Of a stretch of DNA of 64,000 nt, positions 14,731 to 22,950 are shown piece by piece. This stretch comes from CAVSUR01 sp963731285 (lineage in GTDB: Bacteria > Actinomycetota > Actinomycetes > Streptosporangiales > Streptosporangiaceae): positions 62,001-126,000 of the forward strand of contig CAVSUR010000001.1 of the NCBI GenBank assembly GCA_963731285.1, given 5' to 3'. Under the pieces are notes generated by a model. It searched no databases. It was not told where the DNA came from and worked only from the letters and a program-made list of their open reading frames with translations. Position 1 is the stretch's first letter, and every line of letters starts with the position of its first letter. The position numbers and the translations under genes were made by a program.

Positions 14731-17004
14731 CTAGAGCTTCTCGATCGGGGCGTAGCGCAGCACCAGGTGCTTGATGCCGTAGTCCCCGCCGAAGTCGATC
14801 TTGGCTTCGGGATCGTCGCCGCGGCCCTCGACCGACAGCACCCGGCCGAGGCCGTAGGAGTCGTGGGTGACCCGGTCGCCCGGCTGCAGCGCGGGCACCT
14901 GGCGGTTGCCCGGCGCGCGCATCCCGGGCCGGCTGGCCAGCCGCTCGGAGGCCGGCGGCGCGGCCGCCGCCGCGTCCCGGCGCCACTCGATCAGCTCGGC
15001 CGGCACCTCGGACAGGAACCGGGACTGGCGGTGGAACGCCGGGCGGCCGAACCAGGCCCGCGACACCGCCCGGGTCAGGTACAGCCGCTGCTGGGCCCGG
15101 GTGATGCCGACGTAGGCCAGCCTGCGCTCCTCCTCCAGCTCGCGCTCATCACCGGAGGAGCGCTCGTGCGGGAACACGTTCTCCTCCAGGCCGGTGAGGA
15201 ACACCACAGGGAACTCCAGGCCCTTGGCCGTGTGCAGGGTCATCAGCGTGATCATGCCGCCGTGATCGGCGCCGTCGGGGATCTGGTCAGCGTCGGCGAC
15301 CAGCGACACCTGCTCGAGGAAGTCGGCGAGCGTGCCGCCCGGGTGCTGGGCGTCGAACTCGCGCGCGACGTTCACCAGCTCGGTCAGGTTCTCGATCCGG
15401 CTGGCGTCCTGCAGGTCGGCGGAGGCCTCGAGCTCGGCCACGTAGCCGGTCTTGTCCAGCACGGCCTCGGCCAGGTCGCCCGCCGGCATGCCGTCCGCCA
15501 CCGCCGCCCGCAGCCCGCCGATCAGCTCGTTGAACGCCTCGATCGCGCGGGCCGACCGCGGCGCCAGCCCGGGCGCGTCCTGGGGCCGGGCCAGCGCCTG
15601 GGCGAAGCTGATCCGCTCCCGCAGGCCCAGCGCGGCGATGCACTCCTCGGCCCGGTCGCCGATCCCCCGGCGCGGGGTGTTCAGCACCCGGCGCAGCGAC
15701 ACCTCGTCCGCCGGGTTGGCGATCAGCCTCAGGTAGGCCAGCAGGTCGCGCACCTCGCGCCGCTCGTAGAAGCGGACGCCGCCGACGACCTTGTAGGGCA
15801 CTCCGGCCCGGATGAACACTTCCTCGAAGACCCGGGACTGGGCGTTGGTCCGGTAGAACACGGCCACCTGGCCGGGGGTAGCCTCGCCCTCGTCGGTGAG
15901 CCGGTCCACCTCCTCGGCGACAAACGCCGCCTCGTCGTGCTCGCTGTCGGCGACGTAGCCGGTGATCGGCGGCCCGTCGCCGGCGTCGGACCACAGGTTC
16001 TTGGGCTTGCGGCCGGTGTTGCGGGACACGACGGCGTTGGCCGCGGCCAGGATGTTCTGGGTGGACCGGTAGTTCTGCTCGAGCAGGATGACCGTGGCAC
16101 CAGGGAAATCACGCTCGAACTCCTCGATGTTGCGGATCGTGGCCCCGCGGAACGCGTAGATGGACTGGTCGGCGTCGCCCACCACGGCCAGCTCGGCGGG
16201 CTCGACCAGCTCGGCCCGCGGGCCGGGCACGGCATCGTCCCGGCTGGCCGCGGCGGGCAGTATGTGCTCGCCGTGCTGCCCGGCCAGCTCGCGGATCAGC
16301 ACGTACTGGGCGTGATTGGTGTCCTGGTACTCGTCCACCAGCACGTGCCGGAACCGGCGCCGGTACTCCGCGGCCACCTCCGGGAAGGCCTGGAACAGGT
16401 TGACGGTGACCATGATCAGGTCGTCGAAGTCCATCGCCCCGGCCGCCGCCAGCCTGCGCTGGTACTCGCCGTAGGCCTGCGCCAGCGCCTTCCCCCGGTA
16501 GCCGGAGGCGCGCGCGGCCAGCGTCTCGTAGTCGACCAGCTCGTTCTTGAGGTTGGAGACCTGCGCGGCCATCGATTTCGGCGGATGGAACTTCGGATCC
16601 AGTTCCAGCTCGCGGCAGACCAGCGCCATCAGCCGCTGCGAGTCGGCCTGGTCGTAGATCGAGAAGCCGGAGGGGTAGCCGAACCGGCCGGCCTCCCGGC
16701 GCAGGATCCGCACGCACGCCGAGTGGAAGGTCATCAGCCACATCGCCCGGGCCCGGTGCCCGGTCAGCGCGGCCGCGCGGGCCGCCATCTCGCCGGCCGC
16801 CTTGTTCGTGAACGTGATGGCCAGGATCTCGCTGGGCAGTACGTCGCGCTCGGCCAGCAGGTAGGCGATCCGGTGCGTCAGCACCCGGGTCTTGCCCGAG
16901 CCGGCCCCGGCGATGATCAGCAGCGGGCCGCCGGTGTGGATCACCGCGGCCCGCTGCTGCGGATTCAGCCCGTCCAGGAGGGAGTCAACAGCCGTCGCGG
17001 TCAC
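14731..17004 (-). CDS. pcrA: ATP-dependent DNA helicase PcrA/UvrD1
   Basis: 757 residues, superfamily 1A 3'-5' helicase for repair and replication restart. Seen in order: LNPQQRAAVIH, Walker A IIAGAGSGKTRVL, AITFTNKAAGEMAARA, DEYQDTN (motif II), VVGDADQSIYAFRGA (motif III), EQNYRSTQNIL (motif IV), TLHTAKGLEFPVVFLTG (motif V) and EERRLAYVGITRAQQRLYL (motif VI). The C-terminal Tudor-like tail (PGDRVTHDSYGLGRVLSVEG) is present. Between motif II and motif III sits an Ala/Pro-rich insert (PAAASRDDAVPGPRAE). Confidence 0.97.
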   Translation of the reverse strand: MTATAVDSLLDGLNPQQRAAVIHTGGPLLIIAGAGSGKTRVLTHRIAYLLAERDVLPSEILAITFTNKAAGEMAARAAALTGHRARAMWLMTFHSACVRILRREAGRFGYPSGFSIYDQADSQRLMALVCRELELDPKFHPPKSMAAQVSNLKNELVDYETLAARASGYRGKALAQAYGEYQRRLAAAGAMDFDDLIMVTVNLFQAFPEVAAEYRRRFRHVLVDEYQDTNHAQYVLIRELAGQHGEHILPAAASRDDAVPGPRAELVEPAELAVVGDADQSIYAFRGATIRNIEEFERDFPGATVILLEQNYRSTQNILAAANAVVSRNTGRKPKNLWSDAGDGPPITGYVADSEHDEAAFVAEEVDRLTDEGEATPGQVAVFYRTNAQSRVFEEVFIRAGVPYKVVGGVRFYERREVRDLLAYLRLIANPADEVSLRRVLNTPRRGIGDRAEECIAALGLRERISFAQALARPQDAPGLAPRSARAIEAFNELIGGLRAAVADGMPAGDLAEAVLDKTGYVAELEASADLQDASRIENLTELVNVAREFDAQHPGGTLADFLEQVSLVADADQIPDGADHGGMITLMTLHTAKGLEFPVVFLTGLEENVFPHERSSGDERELEEERRLAYVGITRAQQRLYLTRAVSRAWFGRPAFHRQSRFLSEVPAELIEWRRDAAAAAPPASERLASRPGMRAPGNRQVPALQPGDRVTHDSYGLGRVLSVEGRGDDPEAKIDFGGDYGIKHLVLRYAPIEKL

Positions 17005-17087
17005 CGCACCAGCCTAGGCGCTGCCGCCGACACCGCGGGCGAGATGACCCGGCCATGGAACGGCGGCCGGGGTTATCCGGATCCGGT

Positions 17088-18653
17088 TCAGGCGCCGGGA
17101 TCCGGCACCAGCGTGGGCGTGCCGCGGATCAGCGTCTCTTTGCGGAAGAAAGCAGGTGCCGTGACCCGCATAAAGATGGCGGCCAGCAGGCCGACCAGCG
17201 CGGCCAGCACGATGATCACGAACGCGCCGCCGATGTGCCAGCCGAGGCCGGGCACTGTGAACGTCGTGTAGCTGTTGCCGGTGTTGACGTCATAGTCCTG
17301 CCAGAGGGTGAAGCCGCCCGCCACGTACATGATCAGGCCGCCCAGCCCCGGCAGTATCCCCTGCATCCACAGATCGCGCATGCTACGCGTCAGCGTCTTG
17401 CGGTAATACCAGACGCACTCAAATGCGGTCAGGCCGTAGTAGAAGGCGATGTAAACGCCGATCGCCGTGACCGCGTCGTAGATGACGTTCCCGCCGGACA
17501 GGTAGTTCATCGGCACGTACAAGACGATCGACACCACGCCCATCACGATCGTGGAGACCGTGGGCGTCAGGTGCCTGGGGTGGATCTTGGCGAACGCCTC
17601 CGGGATCGCCTTGTAAGCAGCCATCGACAGGGTGGTCCGGGCCGTCGGCAGGATGGTCGTCTGGGTGGAGGCCGCGGCCGAGCTCAGCACCATCAGGATG
17701 AGCAGCTTGGACAGGAACGTGCCGACGCCCGAGCTGCCGAAGATCGCTCCGCCGAGCGAGGAGAGCACGTCACCGGAGTTAGCCGGGTTGCCCAGGCCGA
17801 TGCCCTTGGTTGCAATGCCGGCGAAGGCCAGCACCGAGACGATCACCAGGGCGTAGGTGACGAGCAGCAGCACGGTGGAGATGATGGCCGCCCGGCCCGG
17901 CGTCTTCGCCGGGTCCTTGGTCTCCTCGTTGACCGAGACGGCGGTGTCCCAGCCCCAGTAGATGAACAGCATCAGCACCAGTGCGGCGACGAAGCTCGCG
18001 ACTGGCACCGCGAGCGGGTTAAACCAGTTCGCCTGGATATGCACCGAGGTGACGGGCGGGGTACCGCCGTAGACCTTGACCAGCGCGACCACCGAGAGCA
18101 CCGCGAGCATGACCAGCTCGACGGTGAGCAGCACTTTCTGCAGGTAGGCCGACACCTCGATGCCCGTGTAGCAGATGTAGGTCATCGCGACGATCCACGC
18201 GACTCCGACGAGCAGCACCCACGGGCTGGTCGGATCCGAGCCGATCCCCTGCGCCCCGAACAGCAGGAACACATACTGCCCGGCGACCTGGGCCAGGCTG
18301 GCCATGACCAGGACGTCCGCCGCGACGATGCCCCAGCCACCCGCCCACCCGGTCTTCGGGCCGAACGCGCGCGTGCCCCAGGTGAATGTCGTGCCGCAGT
18401 CCGGGTCGGCCTTATTCATCTCGCTGTAACCGATCGAGGTCAGGAAGATCGGCACGAATGCCAGCAGGGCCGCGGCCGGCGCGTGAAAGCCGACGAGGAC
18501 CACCACCCCGGCCAGGGTGGCGGCCAGGCTGTAGGCAGGCGCGGTCGAGGCCACGCCCATGACGATGCTGGAGATCAGGCCGAGGGCGCCGGTCTTGAGC
18601 CCTTTGTCTAGCGACTCCTCCATCGGCTGGATACCGGGGGTAACAGTGGCCAT
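17088..18653 (-). CDS. APC-family amino acid/polyamine permease
   Basis: 521 residues with about twelve membrane segments. The N-terminal signature LKTGALGLISSIVMGVASTAPAYS (quoted in part) leads TM1, and TM6-7 contain the conserved region WGWDTAVSVNEETKDP, typical of APC transporters. Substrate cannot be read from sequence. It is divergent from a saccharopine-dehydrogenase-like gene and near an aminoaldehyde dehydrogenase, so uptake of an amino acid or polyamine feeding those enzymes is a fair inference. Confidence 0.9.
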   Translation of the reverse strand: MATVTPGIQPMEESLDKGLKTGALGLISSIVMGVASTAPAYSLAATLAGVVVLVGFHAPAAALLAFVPIFLTSIGYSEMNKADPDCGTTFTWGTRAFGPKTGWAGGWGIVAADVLVMASLAQVAGQYVFLLFGAQGIGSDPTSPWVLLVGVAWIVAMTYICYTGIEVSAYLQKVLLTVELVMLAVLSVVALVKVYGGTPPVTSVHIQANWFNPLAVPVASFVAALVLMLFIYWGWDTAVSVNEETKDPAKTPGRAAIISTVLLLVTYALVIVSVLAFAGIATKGIGLGNPANSGDVLSSLGGAIFGSSGVGTFLSKLLILMVLSSAAASTQTTILPTARTTLSMAAYKAIPEAFAKIHPRHLTPTVSTIVMGVVSIVLYVPMNYLSGGNVIYDAVTAIGVYIAFYYGLTAFECVWYYRKTLTRSMRDLWMQGILPGLGGLIMYVAGGFTLWQDYDVNTGNSYTTFTVPGLGWHIGGAFVIIVLAALVGLLAAIFMRVTAPAFFRKETLIRGTPTLVPDPGA

Positions 18654-18802
18654 GCCTCACCCCTCCTGAGAGTCACCCGGCCGCGCCGGGCAGGGACACG
18701 CGCACGCGGCCGCACCCGCCGCCCGTTACTTGACCGGATAGCAGGGCATGACGGCTTCCGTACCCGCGTGCAACGGTTCTAGCATGCAGTACGCCCTCCA
18801 GG

Positions 18803-18824
18803 CAACGATTTCCGTTGTAACAAC
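18803..18824. promoter_or_regulatory. overlapping dyads in the permease / dehydrogenase divergent promoter
   Basis: Within the 227-base divergent gap, GTTGT-A-ACAAC (18814-18824) is a perfect dyad, and CAACG (18803-18807) pairs with CGTTG (18813-18817), sharing the GTTG. Its position, about 60 bases before the dehydrogenase start in an AT-richer stretch, suggests a shared operator. No cognate regulator gene is adjacent. Confidence 0.45.
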
Positions 18825-18880
18825 TACATGTCACGACTGGTCTCGTGGTTCGGAATCGGTCTGAGCGTTAGGATCCCGCT

Positions 18881-20095
18881 ATGCGCATACTCCTGGCCGG
18901 AGCGGGCGGCGTCGGCACGGCATTCGCCCGGATTGCGGCCCGCCGCCCGTTCGCCGATCTGGTCATCGCCGACTACGACCTGGCCCGGGCGCAGCACGCA
19001 GCCGCCGCCAAGGACAGTTACCGGGCCGTGCAGCTGGACGCCAGGGATGAGCGTGCCACCGCCGCCCTGCTCGCGGAGCATTCGGCCGACGTGCTGATGA
19101 ACGCCACGGACCCGCGGTTTGTCATGCCGCTGTACCGCGGAGCGCTGGCGGCGCGCACCCACTACCTGGACATGGCAATGTCCCTGTCGCACCCGCATCC
19201 GGACGAGCCGTACCGCCAGACCGGGGTCAAGCTGGGCGACGACCAGTTCGAGCTGGCCCGCCAGTGGGAGGAGGCGGGCCAGCTGGCGCTGGTCGGCATC
19301 GGCGTCGAGCCGGGCCTGTCGGACGTGTTCGCCCGGCACGCGGCCGACGAGCTGTTCAGCCAGATCGACCAGCTCGGCGTGCGGGACGGCGCGAGCCTGC
19401 AGGTGGCCGGGTATGACTTCGCGCCGACGTTCTCGATCTGGACCACGATCGAAGAGTGCCTCAACCCGCCGGTCGTCTGGGAGGCCGATCGCGGCTGGTT
19501 CACCACCGAGCCGTTCAGCGAGCCGGAGGTGTTCATGTTCCCGGCCGGCATCGGCCCGGTGGAATGCGTCAACGTCGAGCATGAAGAGGTCCTGCTGATG
19601 CCGCGCTGGGTGGATGCCCGGCGGGTGACCTTCAAGTACGGCCTGGGCGAGGAGTTCATCGGGGTGCTGCGCACGCTGCACAAGCTCGGCCTGGATAAAG
19701 TCGATCCGGTCAGCGTCGGCGGAACCCCGGTGTCGCCGCGTGACCTGGTGGCCGCCTGCCTGCCCGACCCGGCCACGCTGGGAGACAAGATGACCGGCCT
19801 GACCTGCGCGGGAACCTGGGTCACCGGGACCGGCAAGGACGGCGCCCGGCGCGAGGTGTACCTGCATCACGTCGTCGACAATGACTGGTCAATGGCCGAG
19901 TATGGATCCCAGGCCGTGGTGTGGCAGACCGCGGTGAACCCGGTGGTGGCGCTGGAGCTGCTGGACTCGGGCGCCTGGTCGGGCACCGGCGTGCTCGGAC
20001 CCGAGGCGCTGCCCGCCCGGCCATACCTGGACCTGCTGACCGAATACGGCTCGCCGTGGGCTTGCGAGGAGCGCATGCCCGGGACAGCCAGCTAG
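18881..20095 (+). CDS. saccharopine dehydrogenase-like NAD(P)-dependent oxidoreductase
   Basis: 404 residues. The Rossmann motif GAGGVGTAFARIAA is at residues 7-20, followed by an acidic strand end (VIADYD) and the family pattern VLMNATDPRFVMPLYRGAL. The VGIGVEPGLSDVFARHA segment is typical of the saccharopine dehydrogenase / carboxynorspermidine dehydrogenase group. The reaction is probably reductive or oxidative C-N chemistry at an amino acid; I cannot say which. The ALDH gene follows 75 bases later. Confidence 0.85.
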   Translation: MRILLAGAGGVGTAFARIAARRPFADLVIADYDLARAQHAAAAKDSYRAVQLDARDERATAALLAEHSADVLMNATDPRFVMPLYRGALAARTHYLDMAMSLSHPHPDEPYRQTGVKLGDDQFELARQWEEAGQLALVGIGVEPGLSDVFARHAADELFSQIDQLGVRDGASLQVAGYDFAPTFSIWTTIEECLNPPVVWEADRGWFTTEPFSEPEVFMFPAGIGPVECVNVEHEEVLLMPRWVDARRVTFKYGLGEEFIGVLRTLHKLGLDKVDPVSVGGTPVSPRDLVAACLPDPATLGDKMTGLTCAGTWVTGTGKDGARREVYLHHVVDNDWSMAEYGSQAVVWQTAVNPVVALELLDSGAWSGTGVLGPEALPARPYLDLLTEYGSPWACEERMPGTAS

Positions 20096-20096
20096 C

Positions 20097-20140
20097 GGTG
20101 GTAATGAGCCCCGGTGGTAACAAGCCCCGTGGTAGCAAGC
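20097..20140 (+). repeat. 16-bp tandem repeat, 2.75 copies
   Basis: GGTGGTAATGAGCCCC (20097-20112), GGTGGTAACAAGCCCC (20113-20128) and a partial GTGGTAGCAAGC (20129-20140) fill the gap between the saccharopine-dehydrogenase-like gene and the ALDH ribosome site. No function is visible beyond being non-coding spacer. Confidence 0.85.
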
Positions 20141-20170
20141 ACAGCATCGTCAGTCAAAGGAGACCCACAG

Positions 20171-21595
20171 GTGGAAGAGCTACGCAACTTCGTCGGCGGC
20201 CAGTGGACCGACGGCTCCTATGACCGCCGCGCCGAGCTGATCAATCCCAGCACCGGCGAGGCGTTCGCCTCCGCGCCGGTCTCCGGCCAGGCCGAGGTAG
20301 ACGCGGCGTTCGCCTCGGCCGCCGACGCGTTCGGCGGCTGGCGGGACGCCACCCCGGCCGAGCGCAGCCTGGCGCTGCTGCGGATCGCCGACTCGATCGA
20401 GGCCCGGGCCAAGGAGCTGGTCGCCGCCGAGTCCCAGAACACCGGCAAGCCGATCGCGCTGACGCTGTCGGAGGAAATCCCGCCGATGGCGGACCAGATC
20501 CGGTTCTTCGCCGGCGCGGCCAGGATGCTGGAGGGCCGGTCGGCCGGCGAGTACATGGCCGGGCACACCTCGTTCGTCCGGCGCGAGCCGGTCGGGGTCT
20601 GCGCCGCGGTGACGCCGTGGAACTACCCGATGATGATGGCGGTGTGGAAGTGGGCCCCGGCCCTCGCGGCGGGCAACACGATGGTGCTCAAGCCGTCCGA
20701 CACCACCCCGGCCAGCACGCTGCTGATGGCCGAGCTGATGGCCGAGCACCTGCCGCCGGGCGTGTTCAACGTGATCTGCGGCGACCGGGACACCGGCCGG
20801 GCGATCGCCTCGCACCCGGTGCCGCAGATGGTGTCGATCACCGGCAGCGTCCGGGCCGGCAAGGAGGTCGCCGCGGCGGCCGCGGCCAGCCTGAAGCGGG
20901 TGCACCTGGAACTCGGCGGCAAGGCGCCGGTGGTGGTGTTCGACGACGCCGACCCGGCCAGGGTAGCCGAGGCGATCGCGGTCGCCGGGTACTTCAACGC
21001 GGGCCAGGACTGCACGGCGGCAACCCGGGTGCTGGCCGCGCCCGGCGTGCACGACGACTTCGTCGCCGCGCTGGCCGATCAGGCCAGGGCGCAGAAGGTG
21101 GCCGGCCCCGACGTGGAGGACGCCGACTTCGGCCCGCTGAACAACGCGAGCCAGCTGGAGCGGGTATCGGGGTTCATCGCCCGGCTGCCCGATCACGCCC
21201 GGCTGGTGAGCGGGGGCCGGCAGACCGGGTCGCGCGGTTACTTCTTCGAGGCCAGCGTGGTGGACGGCCTGCACCAGGACGACGAGATCATCCAGAACGA
21301 GGTGTTCGGCCCGGTCATCACCGTGCAGCAGTTCAGCGACGAGGACGAGGCCGTGAAGTGGGCCAACGGCACCGACTACGGGCTCGCCTCGTCGGTGTGG
21401 ACGTCCGACCACGGGCGGGCGATGCGGATGGCCCGGCGGCTGGACTTCGGCTGCGTGTGGATCAACACCCACATCCCGCTGGTGGCCGAGATGCCGCACG
21501 GCGGGTTCAAGCAGTCAGGCTACGGCAAGGACCTGTCGATGTACGGCTTCGAGGACTACACCCGGGTCAAGCACGTGATGTCGGCGCTGGACTAA
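20171..21595 (+). CDS. aldehyde dehydrogenase, gamma-aminobutyraldehyde/betaine-aldehyde type
   Basis: 474 residues. GTG 20171 is chosen as start because AAAGGAG (20156-20162) lies eight bases before it and the protein opens ELRNFVGGQWTDGS as family members do. Catalytic residues: Glu in HLELGGKAPVV (about 252) and Cys in NAGQDCTAATR (about 286). NAD site: VTPWNYPMMMAVWKWAPAL. The closest family by eye is aminobutyraldehyde dehydrogenase, which oxidises an omega-aminoaldehyde from polyamine breakdown. This agrees with the permease and saccharopine-dehydrogenase-like neighbours. Confidence 0.92.
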   Translation: MEELRNFVGGQWTDGSYDRRAELINPSTGEAFASAPVSGQAEVDAAFASAADAFGGWRDATPAERSLALLRIADSIEARAKELVAAESQNTGKPIALTLSEEIPPMADQIRFFAGAARMLEGRSAGEYMAGHTSFVRREPVGVCAAVTPWNYPMMMAVWKWAPALAAGNTMVLKPSDTTPASTLLMAELMAEHLPPGVFNVICGDRDTGRAIASHPVPQMVSITGSVRAGKEVAAAAAASLKRVHLELGGKAPVVVFDDADPARVAEAIAVAGYFNAGQDCTAATRVLAAPGVHDDFVAALADQARAQKVAGPDVEDADFGPLNNASQLERVSGFIARLPDHARLVSGGRQTGSRGYFFEASVVDGLHQDDEIIQNEVFGPVITVQQFSDEDEAVKWANGTDYGLASSVWTSDHGRAMRMARRLDFGCVWINTHIPLVAEMPHGGFKQSGYGKDLSMYGFEDYTRVKHVMSALD

Positions 21596-21630
21596 TCCGG
21601 GGGCACCCTCGGGCGGCTACGATCGGGCGT

Positions 21631-22350
21631 GTGCTTGCCGACAGCGAGATCAGCCGCATCCTGGCCATCACCGCGCATCCCGACGACGTCGACTTCGGCG
21701 CCGCGGGCACGGTGGCACAGTGGACGGGGGCCGGTCTGGAGGTCAGCTACTGCGTGGTCACCGACGGGGACGCCGGCGGCAGCGACCGCTCGGTGTCCCG
21801 GCCGGACATGGCCGCGCTGCGGCGGGTGGAGCAGACCAACGCGGCCAAGCAGGTCGGGGTGCACGACCTGCGCTTCCTCGGCTACTCCGACGGGCAGGTC
21901 GAGCCCACGCTGGCGCTTCGCCGCGACCTGGTCCGGGTGATCAGGCAGGTGCGGCCCGACCGGGTGCTGTGCCCCTCGCCCGACCGCAACTACGCCCGCA
22001 TCGGCGCCAGCCATCCCGACCACCGGGCGGTCGGATCAGCGGCTCTGGACGCGGTCTATCCCGACGCCAGGAACCCGTTCGCGTTCCCCGAGCTGCTGGC
22101 CGACGAGGGCCTTGAGCCCTGGATCGTGCGCGAGGTCTGGGTCTCGGCCAGCCCGGAACCGGACCATTTCGTGGACGTGACCGACACGTTCGACCGCAAG
22201 ATCGCGGCACTGCGGGCGCACGAGAGCCAGATCAGCGATCCGGACGCGCTGGCGGAGATGCTGCGCAGCGGGCTAAGCCGCACCGCCGCCCAGGCGGGCC
22301 TGCCCGAGGGGCGGCTGGCCGAGGCCTTTCAGGTGCTGCAGACCGGCTGA
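21631..22350 (+). CDS. PIG-L family deacetylase
   Basis: 239 residues from GTG 21631. Zn-binding signature AHPDDVDFGAAGT (residues about 15-27) and the later HPDH (GASHPDHRAVGSAAL) define the LmbE/PIG-L fold, which removes N-acetyl groups from sugars or related conjugates. In actinobacteria relatives act in mycothiol synthesis (MshB) and conjugate hydrolysis (Mca). VTDGDAGGSDRSVSR replaces the usual substrate loop. The substrate is not known; it may belong with the upstream ALDH group. Confidence 0.9.
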   Translation: MLADSEISRILAITAHPDDVDFGAAGTVAQWTGAGLEVSYCVVTDGDAGGSDRSVSRPDMAALRRVEQTNAAKQVGVHDLRFLGYSDGQVEPTLALRRDLVRVIRQVRPDRVLCPSPDRNYARIGASHPDHRAVGSAALDAVYPDARNPFAFPELLADEGLEPWIVREVWVSASPEPDHFVDVTDTFDRKIAALRAHESQISDPDALAEMLRSGLSRTAAQAGLPEGRLAEAFQVLQTG

Positions 22351-22482
22351 GAGCTGCGCCGGCGGCGCCTGCCGCGCATTTCCGGGACGACCATTCAAGC
22401 CGGCGCGGCTGGTGCGAAGGTCATCGGCAGCCTAAGTTGGCCTTCAGGCGCAATTGCCGTGCCGGACAGGAGAAAACCGAGG

Positions 22483-22950
22483 ATGACCTCAATCACCGTC
22501 ACCGTGGACGGGGTGAGCTACGTCGACGACGTGGAGCCCCGGCTGCTGCTCGTGCACTACCTCAGGGAAGTCGTTGGCAAGACCGGCACGCCCATCGGAT
22601 GCGACACCTCTAACTGCGGTGCATGCACCGTGCTGATGAACGGCGAGTCAGTCAAGAGCTGCTCGGTGCTGGCCGTCCAGGCCGATGGTGCCGAGATCAC
22701 CACGATCGAGGGCCTGGCCAACGGAAAGCTGCACCCGGTGCAGCGGGCCTTTCACGAGGAGCATGCGCTGCAGTGCGGTTACTGCACCCCCGGCATGATC
22801 ATGGCGGCCACCGACCTGCTCCGGGACAACCCACGCCCGAGCGACGAGGAGATCCGCGAGGGCCTGGAAGGCAACCTGTGCCGGTGCACCGGCTATGAGA
22901 ACATCGTCCGCGCCGTCCGGCGCGCCGCGCACATGGGAGCGGCCACATGA
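22483..22950 (+). CDS. coxS: molybdenum hydroxylase small [2Fe-2S] subunit (CoxS-like)
   Basis: 155 residues from ATG 22483 behind ACAGGAG. Both iron-sulfur clusters are present: the plant-ferredoxin type GCDTSNCGACTVLMNG...SC and the alpha-helical CGYCTPGM...NLCRCTGYENI. It passes electrons from the molybdenum subunit to the FAD subunit. It is the first gene of a coxS-L-M-G operon and overlaps coxL by ATGA. Confidence 0.95.
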   Translation: MTSITVTVDGVSYVDDVEPRLLLVHYLREVVGKTGTPIGCDTSNCGACTVLMNGESVKSCSVLAVQADGAEITTIEGLANGKLHPVQRAFHEEHALQCGYCTPGMIMAATDLLRDNPRPSDEEIREGLEGNLCRCTGYENIVRAVRRAAHMGAAT

